Shown in pieces: positions 30,986 to 41,216 of a DNA stretch of 64,000 bases. Position numbers and translations under genes: made by a program. Every line of letters starts with the position of its first letter. Position 1 is the first letter of the stretch. The notes under the pieces are model-generated. The model saw only the letters and a program-made list of their open reading frames with translations. It did no database searches and was not told the DNA's origin. The stretch spans positions 372,001-436,000 of the forward strand of contig CP064957.1 in the NCBI GenBank assembly GCA_016699045.1. The letters are read 5' to 3'. This stretch comes from a bacterium (GTDB lineage: Bacteria; Babelota; Babeliae; Babelales; RVW-14).

Positions 30986-33709
30986 TTATTCGTTAACAAA
31001 TATGCCAAAATCACCTGGTAGCACAAAACAGCCCGATGCGGTATCACGTACCGGCCAACCAATGTGCGTATTCGTACTTGAATCAATCGGCAATAAACTG
31101 GTCAACGACGCACTCGCTTGATCGCGCGTACCAAAACGTATCAGATCTTTTTGATTAACATCGCGCTGTTGCTGATTAAAGAAAAAGGCACCATCGGTAA
31201 AAAAGCTTTCTCTAAACGCGTGTAAATTAATAACACTTTCATTGAGCAATGTCATGCTGGCACCATTCACGCTAAACAATTGTAAAATACCACTATCATC
31301 ATCGCGATCAACTGACAAAACATACAAATTGCCTTGCGATGAAGGAACACCTTCGGTTTCTGAGAGATAGATCAGCTTGATCGGCAAGCCTTGAACTTGC
31401 GAAATTTGCGTAAAATTAACACCGTCTGTTGTCGTAAAAAGTCCCTGCGTTGTTGCAATGATGCGCAATGCAGGCGTTACCACTAAATCAACGCCATACG
31501 GCAAATCAGTAACAACAGTCCCACCGGCAAGATCGAAATCCAACTTGTAGTAATAAGCATCGCGCGTCAGAACATCAATAAAACCATCGCCAGCACTCGC
31601 AATCGCCACAACATTTTGGAAATTTCCAAGTTCTTCAAATGCAAACCCGTTACCAGGAAAGCCCATTGGATCAAATTCCTTAAAGCTACCATTGTTATTA
31701 AACCCATCCCCACTACCATTTTGTAATCGAGCAATACCGTTGTAACCACCAACGTACACATATCCCGAATAATTATTATCTACAACTCGACTTAATTCAG
31801 CCGTAACAATCGGCGCAATTGCTTGCAATGCTGGGTCATTAAAACTAAAAACATTCGTCCCAAGCATAAATTCTGTCGTTGGAATAATAGTAAAGACATC
31901 GTTTGTACCAGCTTGAATAAGCGCAACCTTGTCAGCACCAACAGCAACAAGCATTGAAAACGCTCCGGTAATTTGATTAAAACCTGGCGTAGATTGAGCA
32001 AAATTAAAAATTTGATATACGCCATCGGTACAAATGCTATTAACAACATCAGTCAACTGACGACTCATACCATCAGTAACGCTTGAACTGGCACCCCACA
32101 CCGTACCTTTGATCGTTGTTGCTGGATTCATATAATCACCATCAGCACTCGTCAAATATTGAAAATTCCCGTTAGCACTGTTGATATCAAAACCGAAAGC
32201 ACCAATATACATTACGCCAATTTGTGTACTTGCAACTCGTTGCCACCTTGTCCAACGCCTTATATTGCCATTATCATCGAATAGTGCCGTGCTTTTGAAA
32301 ATACCATAAATACTCGCTATAAAAACACTATCTCCAACTATTTGCATATCATTCACGGGGCCAGAATAGATACTATTTCCAACCACGAGCGGCACGGTAT
32401 TAAGAGCTAAATCTTCAACCATGGAGGTCATGGGATCAATACCCGCAACGGTATAATCATCGGCGCCATTAACACGCGCTAGTTGCCCTGCATTAGCATC
32501 CCCAACTGGCAAAACCGGTAAGGATACAACATTATCAGCAACCAAACTTGCATCCAGAGAAAAACCGCCATTCACTATGATATAATCTTTGCCGGTACTG
32601 GTATGCATGGTGCGCACCAATCGAGCACTTACAACATACGCATCGGTATCTGCTGCCGGCGCATAAAAACCAATCTGATAATTAAACGAACCAAGACTTG
32701 CAAACATGCCAGCTTGCGGATTTGGTACAATCGGTCTTAAGAAAAAATTATTATTCTCATCAAAACCGCCCACCAAAATGCTCATGATGCCGCCATCTTT
32801 GGCATTATCATCACGCGTCACATTATCTACCGCAACGTACAAGCGTTGCAATTTTTCGTCCCAATGAAGATCGTACGCCGTAGGATTTGATAATAATGCT
32901 TTTGTAATTGGATCACTTGTCCCATTAGCGTAAAACGCTAGACCATTCACGGCATTAACGCCATTGATATCAACAAGGTCACTTGCCGCATCTGTCACAA
33001 TTGGCTGCGCTTGCACGGCGCCCGCAACTTGTGGCGCAATTTGTGTCAATGAACTATTTAAAAGAGCAACACCAGGATCTGAACCAACAGACAATGTCGA
33101 ATTTGGTGCGACAACAGAAAAAAAAGAACGGCCTGAAAGATTCTGTACATCAGTTCCTTCAACCGCTAACGGCGTTGCATCAATGTCTTGTTGATTGGTA
33201 TCTTTCAACGTTACAGAGTTAACCATGCGCAATCCATCACGAACGCTGGTCATGAGATGCACATTTAATTCGGCATCATTAACCACCGCCAACAGCTGAT
33301 TATTTGACGGCCCCACCAACTTCATGTGCGCAATGATTTTATTTTTGAGCGGGCTGTCTACCGTTGCACCACTTGCATCGTAGACAAGACCGGCCAGCGG
33401 CGTTATTGAAATTGAAGAAACCCCATTACTGTCTTTTACGACGCTGGTTCGAATAACAGCACTATCAGCTTTGTTGGCAACGCTGGCGCCCAAATAAAAA
33501 TTACCAAAACCATCGCCCGCCGTTTGGCCAAATGCGATAGGCATGCTCATATTATCTTCTTGTATGCCAGACACCGCACGGGCTGAGTCATCAGAAAAAA
33601 ATTGAGCAATTGAAGACCGCTCAGAGTTGCTTTCATGAACCGAAGCGCCAAGCGAAAAACTACCAAAAACGATGGTAGCAAAAAGACCAAGTAAACGTTT
33701 TTTTTGCAT
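30986..33709 (-). CDS. Giant exported protein, paralogue 3 of the PGxxGxxVNE family
   Basis: This 907-residue protein has a signal peptide (LLGLFATIVFGSFSLGASV) and lacks the long N-terminal low-complexity region of paralogue 2. It keeps the family core: LHWDEKLQRLYVAVDNVTRDD, LVRTMHTSTGKDYIIVNGG, YGIFKSTALFDDNGNIRRWT, FSMLVAVGADKVALIQAG. The C-terminus is DTASGCFVLPGDFGIFVNE. As the shortest member it best outlines the common domain set. GGAGAGGAG precedes the ATG. It is followed by a barrel gene, mirroring the barrel-before-giant arrangement downstream. No named family is recognised. Confidence 0.8.
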   Translation of the reverse strand: MQKKRLLGLFATIVFGSFSLGASVHESNSERSSIAQFFSDDSARAVSGIQEDNMSMPIAFGQTAGDGFGNFYLGASVANKADSAVIRTSVVKDSNGVSSISITPLAGLVYDASGATVDSPLKNKIIAHMKLVGPSNNQLLAVVNDAELNVHLMTSVRDGLRMVNSVTLKDTNQQDIDATPLAVEGTDVQNLSGRSFFSVVAPNSTLSVGSDPGVALLNSSLTQIAPQVAGAVQAQPIVTDAASDLVDINGVNAVNGLAFYANGTSDPITKALLSNPTAYDLHWDEKLQRLYVAVDNVTRDDNAKDGGIMSILVGGFDENNNFFLRPIVPNPQAGMFASLGSFNYQIGFYAPAADTDAYVVSARLVRTMHTSTGKDYIIVNGGFSLDASLVADNVVSLPVLPVGDANAGQLARVNGADDYTVAGIDPMTSMVEDLALNTVPLVVGNSIYSGPVNDMQIVGDSVFIASIYGIFKSTALFDDNGNIRRWTRWQRVASTQIGVMYIGAFGFDINSANGNFQYLTSADGDYMNPATTIKGTVWGASSSVTDGMSRQLTDVVNSICTDGVYQIFNFAQSTPGFNQITGAFSMLVAVGADKVALIQAGTNDVFTIIPTTEFMLGTNVFSFNDPALQAIAPIVTAELSRVVDNNYSGYVYVGGYNGIARLQNGSGDGFNNNGSFKEFDPMGFPGNGFAFEELGNFQNVVAIASAGDGFIDVLTRDAYYYKLDFDLAGGTVVTDLPYGVDLVVTPALRIIATTQGLFTTTDGVNFTQISQVQGLPIKLIYLSETEGVPSSQGNLYVLSVDRDDDSGILQLFSVNGASMTLLNESVINLHAFRESFFTDGAFFFNQQQRDVNQKDLIRFGTRDQASASLTSLLPIDSSTNTHIGWPVRDTASGCFVLPGDFGIFVNE

Positions 33710-33807
33710 GAAGAATCTCCTCTCCCAAGAAGTTAGCCTAATTCCTTAAAAACTCACTCCAGAAGCTTATCTTTCAGATCAAAAAAAAGCAATGAATAGC
33801 TGCGTAT

Positions 33808-35385
33808 TTACCGGCCAAGAAAATAAAGTTTTAAACCAAACAAACGCTTGGTCACCATCATAAATAAAAAGAGTAAACCCGCCAACGAAAGTGATAAAAA
33901 CCAAAAGCCCAATCGTGACGCAAAAAAGGTAATACCAGCAAAGCTTGCCAGCATCAACGAGCCATAAAAACCAAGCAAAAATAAACCGGCGACACAGGCA
34001 ATTTGTGCACACAACGAAACACAAAAACGTCCGTAAGCCCCGGCATACAACGTGATATGATGCCTAGTAACCAGCAAATAAATACAACCAATGGTCATAA
34101 CCAGCCCAGAAAAAGAAGCAGCCGCGGCAATGCCGTGCACGCCAAAAAAATACATCCCAACCAAATCACCCAACACATTAACACCAGCGCCAATGCCCGT
34201 CACCAGCATCGTTGAACGCGTATCTTTGAGCGAGTACAACATGCTCATGAGCACTTTATTAATGCAAAAAAATAACAGCCCACCAAGATACAGAATTAAA
34301 ATCTGAGCAGCAAGAACAAGCTGAGCATGATCGACCGTTTTACGCAAAAGAAAAAGGCTGTCAAATAAATTGTAAGAAACAAACGCAAAAAAGAGCGTGA
34401 TGGGAATAATAACCCACGAAACAAATTTCAAAACTTCTAACAAATAAAAACTCATGCGCTTTGGCGCGTACAAGACAATGCGTGAAAAATGAGGCAATAA
34501 AATATTTGAAAGCGCGACAGCAAACACACCAAGCGGAATATTCATAAATCGACTGCCATAGTACAACAACGAAACAGAACCTGATGGCAAAAACGAAGCA
34601 ATACTACCACCAACAAACAAATTGATTTCTACAATACTCACGCCCATCAGATAGGGAATAAATTTCAGTATAATCTCTTTAAAATGTACCCACGACTCAG
34701 CGGTTATAGATGCAAATTTAAAGTTGTACACAAAATAAGCAACAGTCGTCATTATCAACTGAAAAGCACCAGCAACAATAACGCCCAAGCACAAGTAAAG
34801 CGGGCTGAGTTGAAAATGCAAACATAATGCAAGCGCAATGACATAAAAAAAATTCCACAATGCAGGACCAAACGCAGGGATGAAAAAATGATTAACGGCA
34901 TTAAGAGCCCCACCAAAAAGCGCACTGGCTGATATCAAAAAGATAAACGGAAACATGATACGCAAAAATTGAACCGCATACGCCGTTTGAAAAGAGGAAA
35001 AACCGGGAGCAATAATAGCCATCACCAGATCAGTTTTTAACAAAATAAAAAGGTATAGCACCAGCAAAATGCCTTGCAAAAAAAGCAACGACAAACTCAT
35101 CAAACCATCAGCATCTTCGCGTTTTTCTTTGATCACTCGCACAAAGATCGGCACAAACGAGGCACTCAAAGCACCTTCTGCAAACATATGTCTTAAAAAA
35201 TTGGGAATCCTAAAAGCGGTTATAAACGCATCTGAAACCCCACCAATCCCCAAGAAACTCACTTGCAAAAACTCTCGCAAAATACCGAGAAAGCGGCTCA
35301 TCAGCGTGGCAAGGCCCACTTGCATCGTTTTGTTAACAATAGAACGTTTGTTGAGATGAAGATTAACTTTTTTTGAATATGGCAT
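33808..35385 (-). CDS. murJ: MurJ (MviN) lipid II flippase
   Basis: The protein flips lipid II across the inner membrane for peptidoglycan synthesis. It shows the family N-terminus (KTMQVGLATLMSRFLGILREF), SDAFITAFRIPNFLRHMFAEGALSASFVPIF near residues 45-75, and around 14 predicted helices over 525 residues. Later segments GSRFMNIPLGVFAVALSNILLPHFSR and LKDTRSTMLVTGIGAGVNVLGD also match. The ATG at 35385 is used; a TTG three codons upstream is in frame. The gene follows a LolD-like ATPase gene by 23 bases, so both envelope genes are probably co-transcribed. Confidence 0.95.
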   Translation of the reverse strand: MPYSKKVNLHLNKRSIVNKTMQVGLATLMSRFLGILREFLQVSFLGIGGVSDAFITAFRIPNFLRHMFAEGALSASFVPIFVRVIKEKREDADGLMSLSLLFLQGILLVLYLFILLKTDLVMAIIAPGFSSFQTAYAVQFLRIMFPFIFLISASALFGGALNAVNHFFIPAFGPALWNFFYVIALALCLHFQLSPLYLCLGVIVAGAFQLIMTTVAYFVYNFKFASITAESWVHFKEIILKFIPYLMGVSIVEINLFVGGSIASFLPSGSVSLLYYGSRFMNIPLGVFAVALSNILLPHFSRIVLYAPKRMSFYLLEVLKFVSWVIIPITLFFAFVSYNLFDSLFLLRKTVDHAQLVLAAQILILYLGGLLFFCINKVLMSMLYSLKDTRSTMLVTGIGAGVNVLGDLVGMYFFGVHGIAAAASFSGLVMTIGCIYLLVTRHHITLYAGAYGRFCVSLCAQIACVAGLFLLGFYGSLMLASFAGITFFASRLGFWFLSLSLAGLLFLFMMVTKRLFGLKLYFLGR

Positions 35386-35408
35386 GAGCTCCAAAACCTT
35401 TGACCTTT

Positions 35409-36077
35409 TTATCGTTGAACTAAAACACCATCGTGCATTAACAAGACCGTTTCCATTTTTTCATAAACCGCTTTATCGTGCGAACAAAGCACCAGCCCCA
35501 TACCCCAACTTCGTACCGCACCAAGTAATAATTGAACCAAAGAGGCAGCACTATCAGCGTCCAAATTGCCAGTCGGCTCATCTGCCAGCAAAAATGCCGG
35601 CTTATTAAAAATCGCACGCGCCACCGCAACACGTTGTTGCTGCCCGCCCGACAACTGTTCGGGATAACTATGTGTTTTTTCAGTAAGCCCAACGGCTTCT
35701 AGTAATTCGTTAGCACGGCCTTTACATGCGCTCACACTGTCGCCCTTGATCTGGCCCATCAACATAATATTTTCTAAGACGGTTAACTCTTTGATCAAAT
35801 AATGAAATTGAAACACAAAGCCAAGATGCTGATTATGAAATTGATCTTTATTTTTAAGTTTAAAAATATCCTGACCTTCAAAAAATATGGTGCCGTGATC
35901 TGGCTGGTCCAAGCCCCCCAAAATGTGCAGCAACGTTGATTTCCCACTTCCTGAAGCGCCAACAAGCGCATACGATTTTCCTTGCTCAAACTCATGCGAC
36001 ACGCCACGCAAAACCTGCAACGTTTTTCCGCCCTGCACAAAATCTTTTTTTATATTCTGCATTTTCAAGATGGCCAT
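35409..36077 (-). CDS. lolD: LolD-type ABC transporter ATP-binding protein
   Basis: This 222-residue ATPase has Walker [10 protein letters not shown] near residue 42, Q-loop in [10 protein letters not shown], signature [14 protein letters not shown] and Walker [13 protein letters not shown], with a switch His in CSHDKAVY. Its subfamily is LolD/MacB-like, which powers lipoprotein release or related efflux. No permease (LolC/E) gene lies in the window, so the assignment rests on the ATPase alone. GGAGGT at good spacing selects the ATG at 36077 over an upstream in-frame start. Confidence 0.85.
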   Translation of the reverse strand: MAILKMQNIKKDFVQGGKTLQVLRGVSHEFEQGKSYALVGASGSGKSTLLHILGGLDQPDHGTIFFEGQDIFKLKNKDQFHNQHLGFVFQFHYLIKELTVLENIMLMGQIKGDSVSACKGRANELLEAVGLTEKTHSYPEQLSGGQQQRVAVARAIFNKPAFLLADEPTGNLDADSAASLVQLLLGAVRSWGMGLVLCSHDKAVYEKMETVLLMHDGVLVQR

Positions 36078-36336
36078 AGAACCAACCTCCGCGTTAAAAA
36101 AACACTCAAGTGTCTCAAAGAGAGACATGAAATTCTTTTTTTTAAAAAACGAACTACATCGAAAACCAAAGGGTTGTTTGTCATATTACCAAGACTCTTG
36201 TTTTGCTGAAAGAAAATCTTTTATTCTTGGGATGTGAACAGGCACAGGACATGCCTGCTTTTCCTACAAACATGCCGTTAGGCACTCTTTGTAGCGCAGC
36301 TCGCTTAAACTATTCTGAATTTTGGGGAGGAAGGAT

Positions 36337-38688
36337 ATGAAAGAACATATTAACGATTATTTATTGGACGAAATTCCACTCATATTACCGGTAATTCCTA
36401 CCGTCGATGTGGTGGTGTTTCCTCAAATGGTAGTACCATTACTCATTCTTGATGAAAAAATCATCGCAGGAATTGAAGAGGCAATGGAAGGCTCACGCAA
36501 AATTTTACTGTTGGCGGCGCACCAACAACCAAGTGATTACCAAAATCCCATTAGCATCAGCGATCTTTACAAAGTGGGTACGGTAGGCAACATTATGCGT
36601 GTCATGCAACTGCCAGAAGGTGGTATTAAAATTTTAACACAAGGGCTGGTCAAAGCTCATGTTGAAGAAATTTTATCAACCAACGATACGCTTGAAGCAC
36701 GCATACAAACAATCAACCCGCACGAAGTCGAGTTTGACGCAGAACAATCAGACATTCAAATAAAACAGCTACTTGTTTTAGTTGAAAAAATTGCATCATC
36801 AGGCCGCGTCTTTGGTCCTGACTTTCAAGTTATTCTTTCTCAAATTCAAGATCCAATGCGCATAGCTGACTTTATTCTTTCGCACCTCAACCTCACCGTC
36901 CAAGAAGCTCAAGCATTACTTGAGAAAAAAACATTAAACCAGCTCCTGAGCGGCATTTACGACTACCTAACCAAAGAATATGAGCTCAATGGCGTTAAAG
37001 AAAAAATTTATCATCAAACACAAGAATCTATCAATCGCTCCCAAAAAGAATATTATTTGCGCGAGCAAATGAAAGCAATCCAAAAAGAACTTGGGGAAGA
37101 AAGCGAAACCGATCTTTCTGATTTACAAAAGAAAATACACGAGCTTCCACTGACCGAAGAAGCACGCCTTGAATGTATTAAGCAATTTAATCGCTTAACA
37201 AAAACAGCTCCAGAATCTATGGAAGCAACCGTTATCAGAACGCACCTTGAATGGGTTTTATCAATGCCATGGGGCCACTACACCAAAGACAATCTTGATA
37301 TCAAACATGCCCAAGAAGTACTTGATAATTACCACTACGGCCTTGATGATATTAAAGATCGTATTTTGGATTTCCTGTCAATCAAATCACTCAAGCAAGA
37401 TTGTAACGTTCCTATTTTGTGTTTTGCCGGCCCTCCAGGCGTTGGTAAAACATCGTTGGGCAAAGCAATTGCCAATAGCTTAGGCAGAAATTATTACCGC
37501 ATTTCGCTTGGCGGTGTTTACGACGAATCTGAAATTCGTGGCCATCGCAGAACGTATGTCGGCGCTCTACCTGGACGATTTATTCAGGCAGTAAAAAAAG
37601 CAGAGAGCATGAACCCGCTCATCATCATTGATGAAATCGATAAAATTGGTATGTCAAACCGTGGCGATCCATCAGCTGCGTTGCTTGAAGTATTGGACCC
37701 AGAACAAAATAAAACATTTTACGACAACTACCTTGGCGTACATTTTGATCTTTCACAATGCTTGTTTGTAACAACCGCCAACGATTTAAGTAACGTTCCT
37801 GGACCATTACGCGATCGTATGGAAATTATTCAACTTTCTGGTTATACCAACGATGAAAAATGCGAAATTGCGCAAAAACACTTGGTTTCCAAAGCTATCA
37901 AAAATTCAGGCCTTAATGAAAAAGGCATGGTTTTAAGCAAAGAAATTATTGATTACATAATCCGCCATTATACCCAAGAAGCTGGGGTTCGTGACCTTGA
38001 TCGTTACATTCAAAAGCTCTGCTCAAAATACGCACGCCACTTGGTTGAAAAAAATAAGAAACTTGTTTTTACCGAAGACAACATTCAAAAGTATCTTGGA
38101 CCTTCTCGCATCAGCCCAGAAGAATTAGTTAAATCACACAAAATTGGCGTCACTAACGGCCTTGCATGGACACCATTTGGTGGCGAAATTTTGCAGGTTG
38201 AAGCAGCATTGATGCCAGGCAGCGGCAAGCTCTTGCTCACCGGCCAATTGGGCGATGTTATGAAAGAATCAGCTCAAGCCGCTTTGACGTACGCAAAATC
38301 GCATGCACAAGACTTTGGTATTGCCGATAGCATGTTTACCAGCTACGATTTACACATCCATCTACCTGCAGGCGCCATTCCTAAAGACGGCCCATCCGCC
38401 GGCATATCATTGCTATCATCAGTGCTTTCGGTTTTAACAGGCCGCCAAATTAATGGCGATTTTGCGATGACCGGCGAGCTCAACTTGCAAGGCAAAGTAC
38501 TTCCGATTGGTGGACTTAAAGAAAAAATTTTGGCAGCAAAACAGCACGGACTCTGCAATGTTATTCTGCCAAAACTTAATCAAAAGGATTTAACCACCTT
38601 GAAAAAAGTAGCTGAAGGTATGAATATCTTTTTGGTTGACGATGTTAAAGAAGTATTAAATCACGTTCTCTTGCCAAAACTAGTCTAA
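36337..38688 (+). CDS. lon: ATP-dependent Lon protease
   Basis: Lon degrades misfolded and regulatory proteins in the cytoplasm. The 783-residue protein has the N-terminal substrate domain (LPVIPTVDVVVFPQMVVPL), the AAA+ module with Walker A GPPGVGKTS near 368 and Walker B LIIIDEIDKIG. The serine protease domain has KDGPSAGI (catalytic Ser) and GGLKEKILAA (catalytic Lys). GGGAGGAAGGAT directly before the ATG at 36337 decides the start. The 259-base upstream gap holds a small CAGGCA/TGCCTG hairpin at 36240-36262 but no promoter I can call with confidence. Confidence 0.97.
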   Translation: MKEHINDYLLDEIPLILPVIPTVDVVVFPQMVVPLLILDEKIIAGIEEAMEGSRKILLLAAHQQPSDYQNPISISDLYKVGTVGNIMRVMQLPEGGIKILTQGLVKAHVEEILSTNDTLEARIQTINPHEVEFDAEQSDIQIKQLLVLVEKIASSGRVFGPDFQVILSQIQDPMRIADFILSHLNLTVQEAQALLEKKTLNQLLSGIYDYLTKEYELNGVKEKIYHQTQESINRSQKEYYLREQMKAIQKELGEESETDLSDLQKKIHELPLTEEARLECIKQFNRLTKTAPESMEATVIRTHLEWVLSMPWGHYTKDNLDIKHAQEVLDNYHYGLDDIKDRILDFLSIKSLKQDCNVPILCFAGPPGVGKTSLGKAIANSLGRNYYRISLGGVYDESEIRGHRRTYVGALPGRFIQAVKKAESMNPLIIIDEIDKIGMSNRGDPSAALLEVLDPEQNKTFYDNYLGVHFDLSQCLFVTTANDLSNVPGPLRDRMEIIQLSGYTNDEKCEIAQKHLVSKAIKNSGLNEKGMVLSKEIIDYIIRHYTQEAGVRDLDRYIQKLCSKYARHLVEKNKKLVFTEDNIQKYLGPSRISPEELVKSHKIGVTNGLAWTPFGGEILQVEAALMPGSGKLLLTGQLGDVMKESAQAALTYAKSHAQDFGIADSMFTSYDLHIHLPAGAIPKDGPSAGISLLSSVLSVLTGRQINGDFAMTGELNLQGKVLPIGGLKEKILAAKQHGLCNVILPKLNQKDLTTLKKVAEGMNIFLVDDVKEVLNHVLLPKLV

Positions 38689-38692
38689 TTAA

Positions 38693-38727
38693 AAAAGGGG
38701 TGGCGCTGAGACAGCGCCACCCCTTTT
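38693..38727. terminator. Bidirectional terminator after lon
   Basis: AAAAGGGGTGGCGCTG pairs with its complement around a short loop, between the convergent lon gene and the 38744-39262 gene. Confidence 0.9.
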
Positions 38728-38743
38728 AGCTAATCTTTACTTT

Positions 38744-39262
38744 TTATTTCTTACTCTCATCATCAGCAGCCAACCGATATCCACGCAACAGTTCTTGCAT
38801 ATCCGCAATATTATAATCAAGAACTTCCATGTAGTACATCAGCGCCCGATATTTTTTCACTGGCATGGCCGAGCGCGAACCACCTTTAACTTCCCAAATA
38901 TATTCCCGCAGCTTTGTCCGTTCAAAAAGCAAGCGCTGCAAGATGCCAGAAACATAATCAACATCTAATTTTTTAGGATGCATATTATCAAAGCGGGCAA
39001 CATGCTCACGCTTAACTGCCGAGCAATTATCAATCAATCTAATTAATTCGCCAAAATCGAAGGAGCTAACTTTCCCGCCAACAAGGGGATCTGAACCTTC
39101 GGTCAGCTCGCGAATACGAACTTTTTCAAGGTGATAAGGCAGGGGCGTACGAACGACATCGCCTTCTTCATGCAAAAAGCGATAGGCTGCCCTCGTCGCA
39201 ATTACGGCGGCAAAGGCGGTAAAAATGAGATACAAAAGGTACTTTTTAGTTAAATATTTCAT
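38744..39262 (-). CDS. Membrane-anchored protein of unknown function
   Basis: This 172-residue protein has one N-terminal hydrophobic helix (YLLYLIFTAFAAVIATRAAY). A soluble, charged helical domain follows, with LIRLIDNCSAVKREHV and ILQRLLFERTKLREYIWEV. No cleavage site is obvious, so it is probably a single-pass membrane protein facing the periplasm. I recognise no family. It is transcribed alone, ends at the terminator shared with lon, and has no clear operon partner. Confidence 0.65.
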   Translation of the reverse strand: MKYLTKKYLLYLIFTAFAAVIATRAAYRFLHEEGDVVRTPLPYHLEKVRIRELTEGSDPLVGGKVSSFDFGELIRLIDNCSAVKREHVARFDNMHPKKLDVDYVSGILQRLLFERTKLREYIWEVKGGSRSAMPVKKYRALMYYMEVLDYNIADMQELLRGYRLAADDESKK

Positions 39263-39480
39263 GTTTCATACCTTACTCATGCCCTTCAAAATTAATTCAA
39301 AAAACAACTTTTTGGGTACTCCCTGCACAAAGACATACCTCTTCAATTTCTAATTGTAAATCATTTCAGCAAGAAAAGCAATAAATAAATGGCTCAAAAT
39401 GCCGATTTTAAAACCATTTCTTAGACTTTTTTCAAACAATTGCAGGGCTATTAAGCCAAAAAGCCGATCTAAAGCCGGTA

Positions 39481-39510
39481 TTGACAGAGTCCCTCAATCT
39501 TGATTACATT
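39481..39510 (+). promoter_or_regulatory. Putative promoter immediately before the OPT transporter
   Basis: A perfect TTGACA (39481-39486) and TACATT (39505-39510) are 18 bases apart. The expected transcript start is only a few bases before the ATG at 39520, so the mRNA may be nearly leaderless. Confidence 0.45.
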
Positions 39511-39519
39511 GTAACCACT

Positions 39520-41208
39520 ATGAATATTTTTAGCCTAATTTTAGGTATTTTTTTTACTTTTATCAGCACGGCGACCTTGTCGTATATATCGATTGCCACG
39601 ATGGTTGGACCATGGATGGCCCCAACCCTCGTTTTGCTGGGCAAAATACTCTTTAAAATGTATCCAGCTTCTCTTAGCACTGACAAGGTTAAACAAGAAC
39701 TAGTTTTTACTCAAGCCGTAGGTGCTGTTGGCGGGACCATTGCAACCGGTATTGGCTTCACGTTGCCAATGCTTTATTTTCTGGATGAACACATTTTAAA
39801 CTCCTGGCTTGCAAGCCCTGTTCAATTTTGCCTTTTTATCGCACTCTGCTGCCTTGCTGCCGGCAGCTTTGGCATCATGCTGGGACGCTTTTTTGTAAAG
39901 CCAATGATCCAAGAAGAAAAACTGTCCTTCCCTGTCAGCCAGCTAACGTACAGCGTAGCTAACTCAGATGCCAATGCCACGCAAGCAAAAAGCCTTGGCT
40001 GGGGCATAGCAAGCACAACCCTGCTTTGCGTAGCCCGAGACGGAATCTTTGCGCTCAAGGGATTTATACCCAAAACCGTAACACTCCTTCCATCAGTTTT
40101 TGGCAGCGTCTTTGCGTTGTCAATTTGGCCCACCCTCTGGTCGATCGGCTTTACCGCAGGCCTTGGCGTTGCCATTCCGCTTTTGGTAGGCATTATTTCG
40201 CGCTATTATGTTTTACAGCCACTCAACGATCACGCAAATTATCTTTCCTTCAATTTGTTTACCCCTTTTGATTTTGTAACATTTTCGACCGCTTTTTGCT
40301 CCGGCCTGGTCCTGACCGATTTTCTTGCCGGCCTAGCAAAAAACCCCGCCATCATGGTCAACCGCTTTAAATTGTATGCCGCCAACATTGCCTACGTGGT
40401 AAATATTGCGGCTTCCACCATTAAAAATGCACTCGGCCTAACACAACGCTCAACAAAAACAAAACACGGGGCTGTTTTCAAAAACATCAGCTTGTTCCAT
40501 ATTGAAACGGTTGCCGCCCTTGCAAGTTCAATAGGTCTTTTATGGTACTTAGAATTCAGTTGGTTGGCTCAAGGAGTATTTCTGCTCTCTACCGTTATTG
40601 CCACCTACGAAATTTGTTTTATTGGCGGCGAGATTGGGCTTATCCAATTTGGACGCTTTGCAACCTTTGTCTTAATTCCTATGCTGCTCTTTTTCAAACC
40701 GAACCCCATTCAAATTACCGTTATTTGCATGTTTTTTTCAATCTGCGCTTCAACCGCCTCAGATTATCTTTTTGATTTTAAAACCGGCGAGCTTGCCGCC
40801 AGCAACCAACGCCGCCTGCACGGCGCGCAATGGCTGGGCCTTGTGGTAACAGCACTTTCCGTCGGCGCCATTTTATACTTACTGTTTACCAAGCTTGGCA
40901 TTGGCTCGCAAGATCTTTTTGCACATCGCGGCAGAACCAAAGCGTTGCTCATTCAAACACTCAACTTTAATCCGTACGTTGTTGGTATGGGCTTTTTGTA
41001 TGGCTTGTTTTTGAGACAAATAAAAGTTAACCCAACCATGACGTTGGGCGGCATTATCATGCCAAACCATATTTCTTTCGGTCTTATTCTTGGCGGCTTG
41101 TGCACAAAGCTTGTTAAAAACAAACAGCGCTACATGCCATTTTGTGCCGGTGTTTTTGCTTGTGAATCGCTTTGGATTTTGATTTCTTTAATTCTCAAAA
41201 TGTTCTAG
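39520..41208 (+). CDS. OPT-family oligopeptide (or metal-chelate) transporter
   Basis: This is a membrane protein of about 562 residues with many hydrophobic helices. Family features are EEKLSFPVSQLTYSVANS, like the L-x-F-P-x-G segment of OPT proteins, and SDYLFDFKTGELAASNQRRLHGAQWLGLVV. The latter matches the conserved DxKTGxLxGAxPRxQxxAQ-like block near the C-terminus. OPT proteins import peptides or siderophore-like metal complexes across the inner membrane with a proton gradient. An in-frame TTG at 39481 would overlap the apparent -35 box, so the ATG at 39520 is preferred. A Fic gene follows after eight bases. Confidence 0.82.
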   Translation: MNIFSLILGIFFTFISTATLSYISIATMVGPWMAPTLVLLGKILFKMYPASLSTDKVKQELVFTQAVGAVGGTIATGIGFTLPMLYFLDEHILNSWLASPVQFCLFIALCCLAAGSFGIMLGRFFVKPMIQEEKLSFPVSQLTYSVANSDANATQAKSLGWGIASTTLLCVARDGIFALKGFIPKTVTLLPSVFGSVFALSIWPTLWSIGFTAGLGVAIPLLVGIISRYYVLQPLNDHANYLSFNLFTPFDFVTFSTAFCSGLVLTDFLAGLAKNPAIMVNRFKLYAANIAYVVNIAASTIKNALGLTQRSTKTKHGAVFKNISLFHIETVAALASSIGLLWYLEFSWLAQGVFLLSTVIATYEICFIGGEIGLIQFGRFATFVLIPMLLFFKPNPIQITVICMFFSICASTASDYLFDFKTGELAASNQRRLHGAQWLGLVVTALSVGAILYLLFTKLGIGSQDLFAHRGRTKALLIQTLNFNPYVVGMGFLYGLFLRQIKVNPTMTLGGIIMPNHISFGLILGGLCTKLVKNKQRYMPFCAGVFACESLWILISLILKMF

Positions 41209-41216
41209 GAACAGAT

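Noticed and set aside
36078..36336. Heat-shock-type promoter before lon
   Set aside because: No box pair with acceptable spacing was convincing; only a small hairpin at 36240-36262 is clear.
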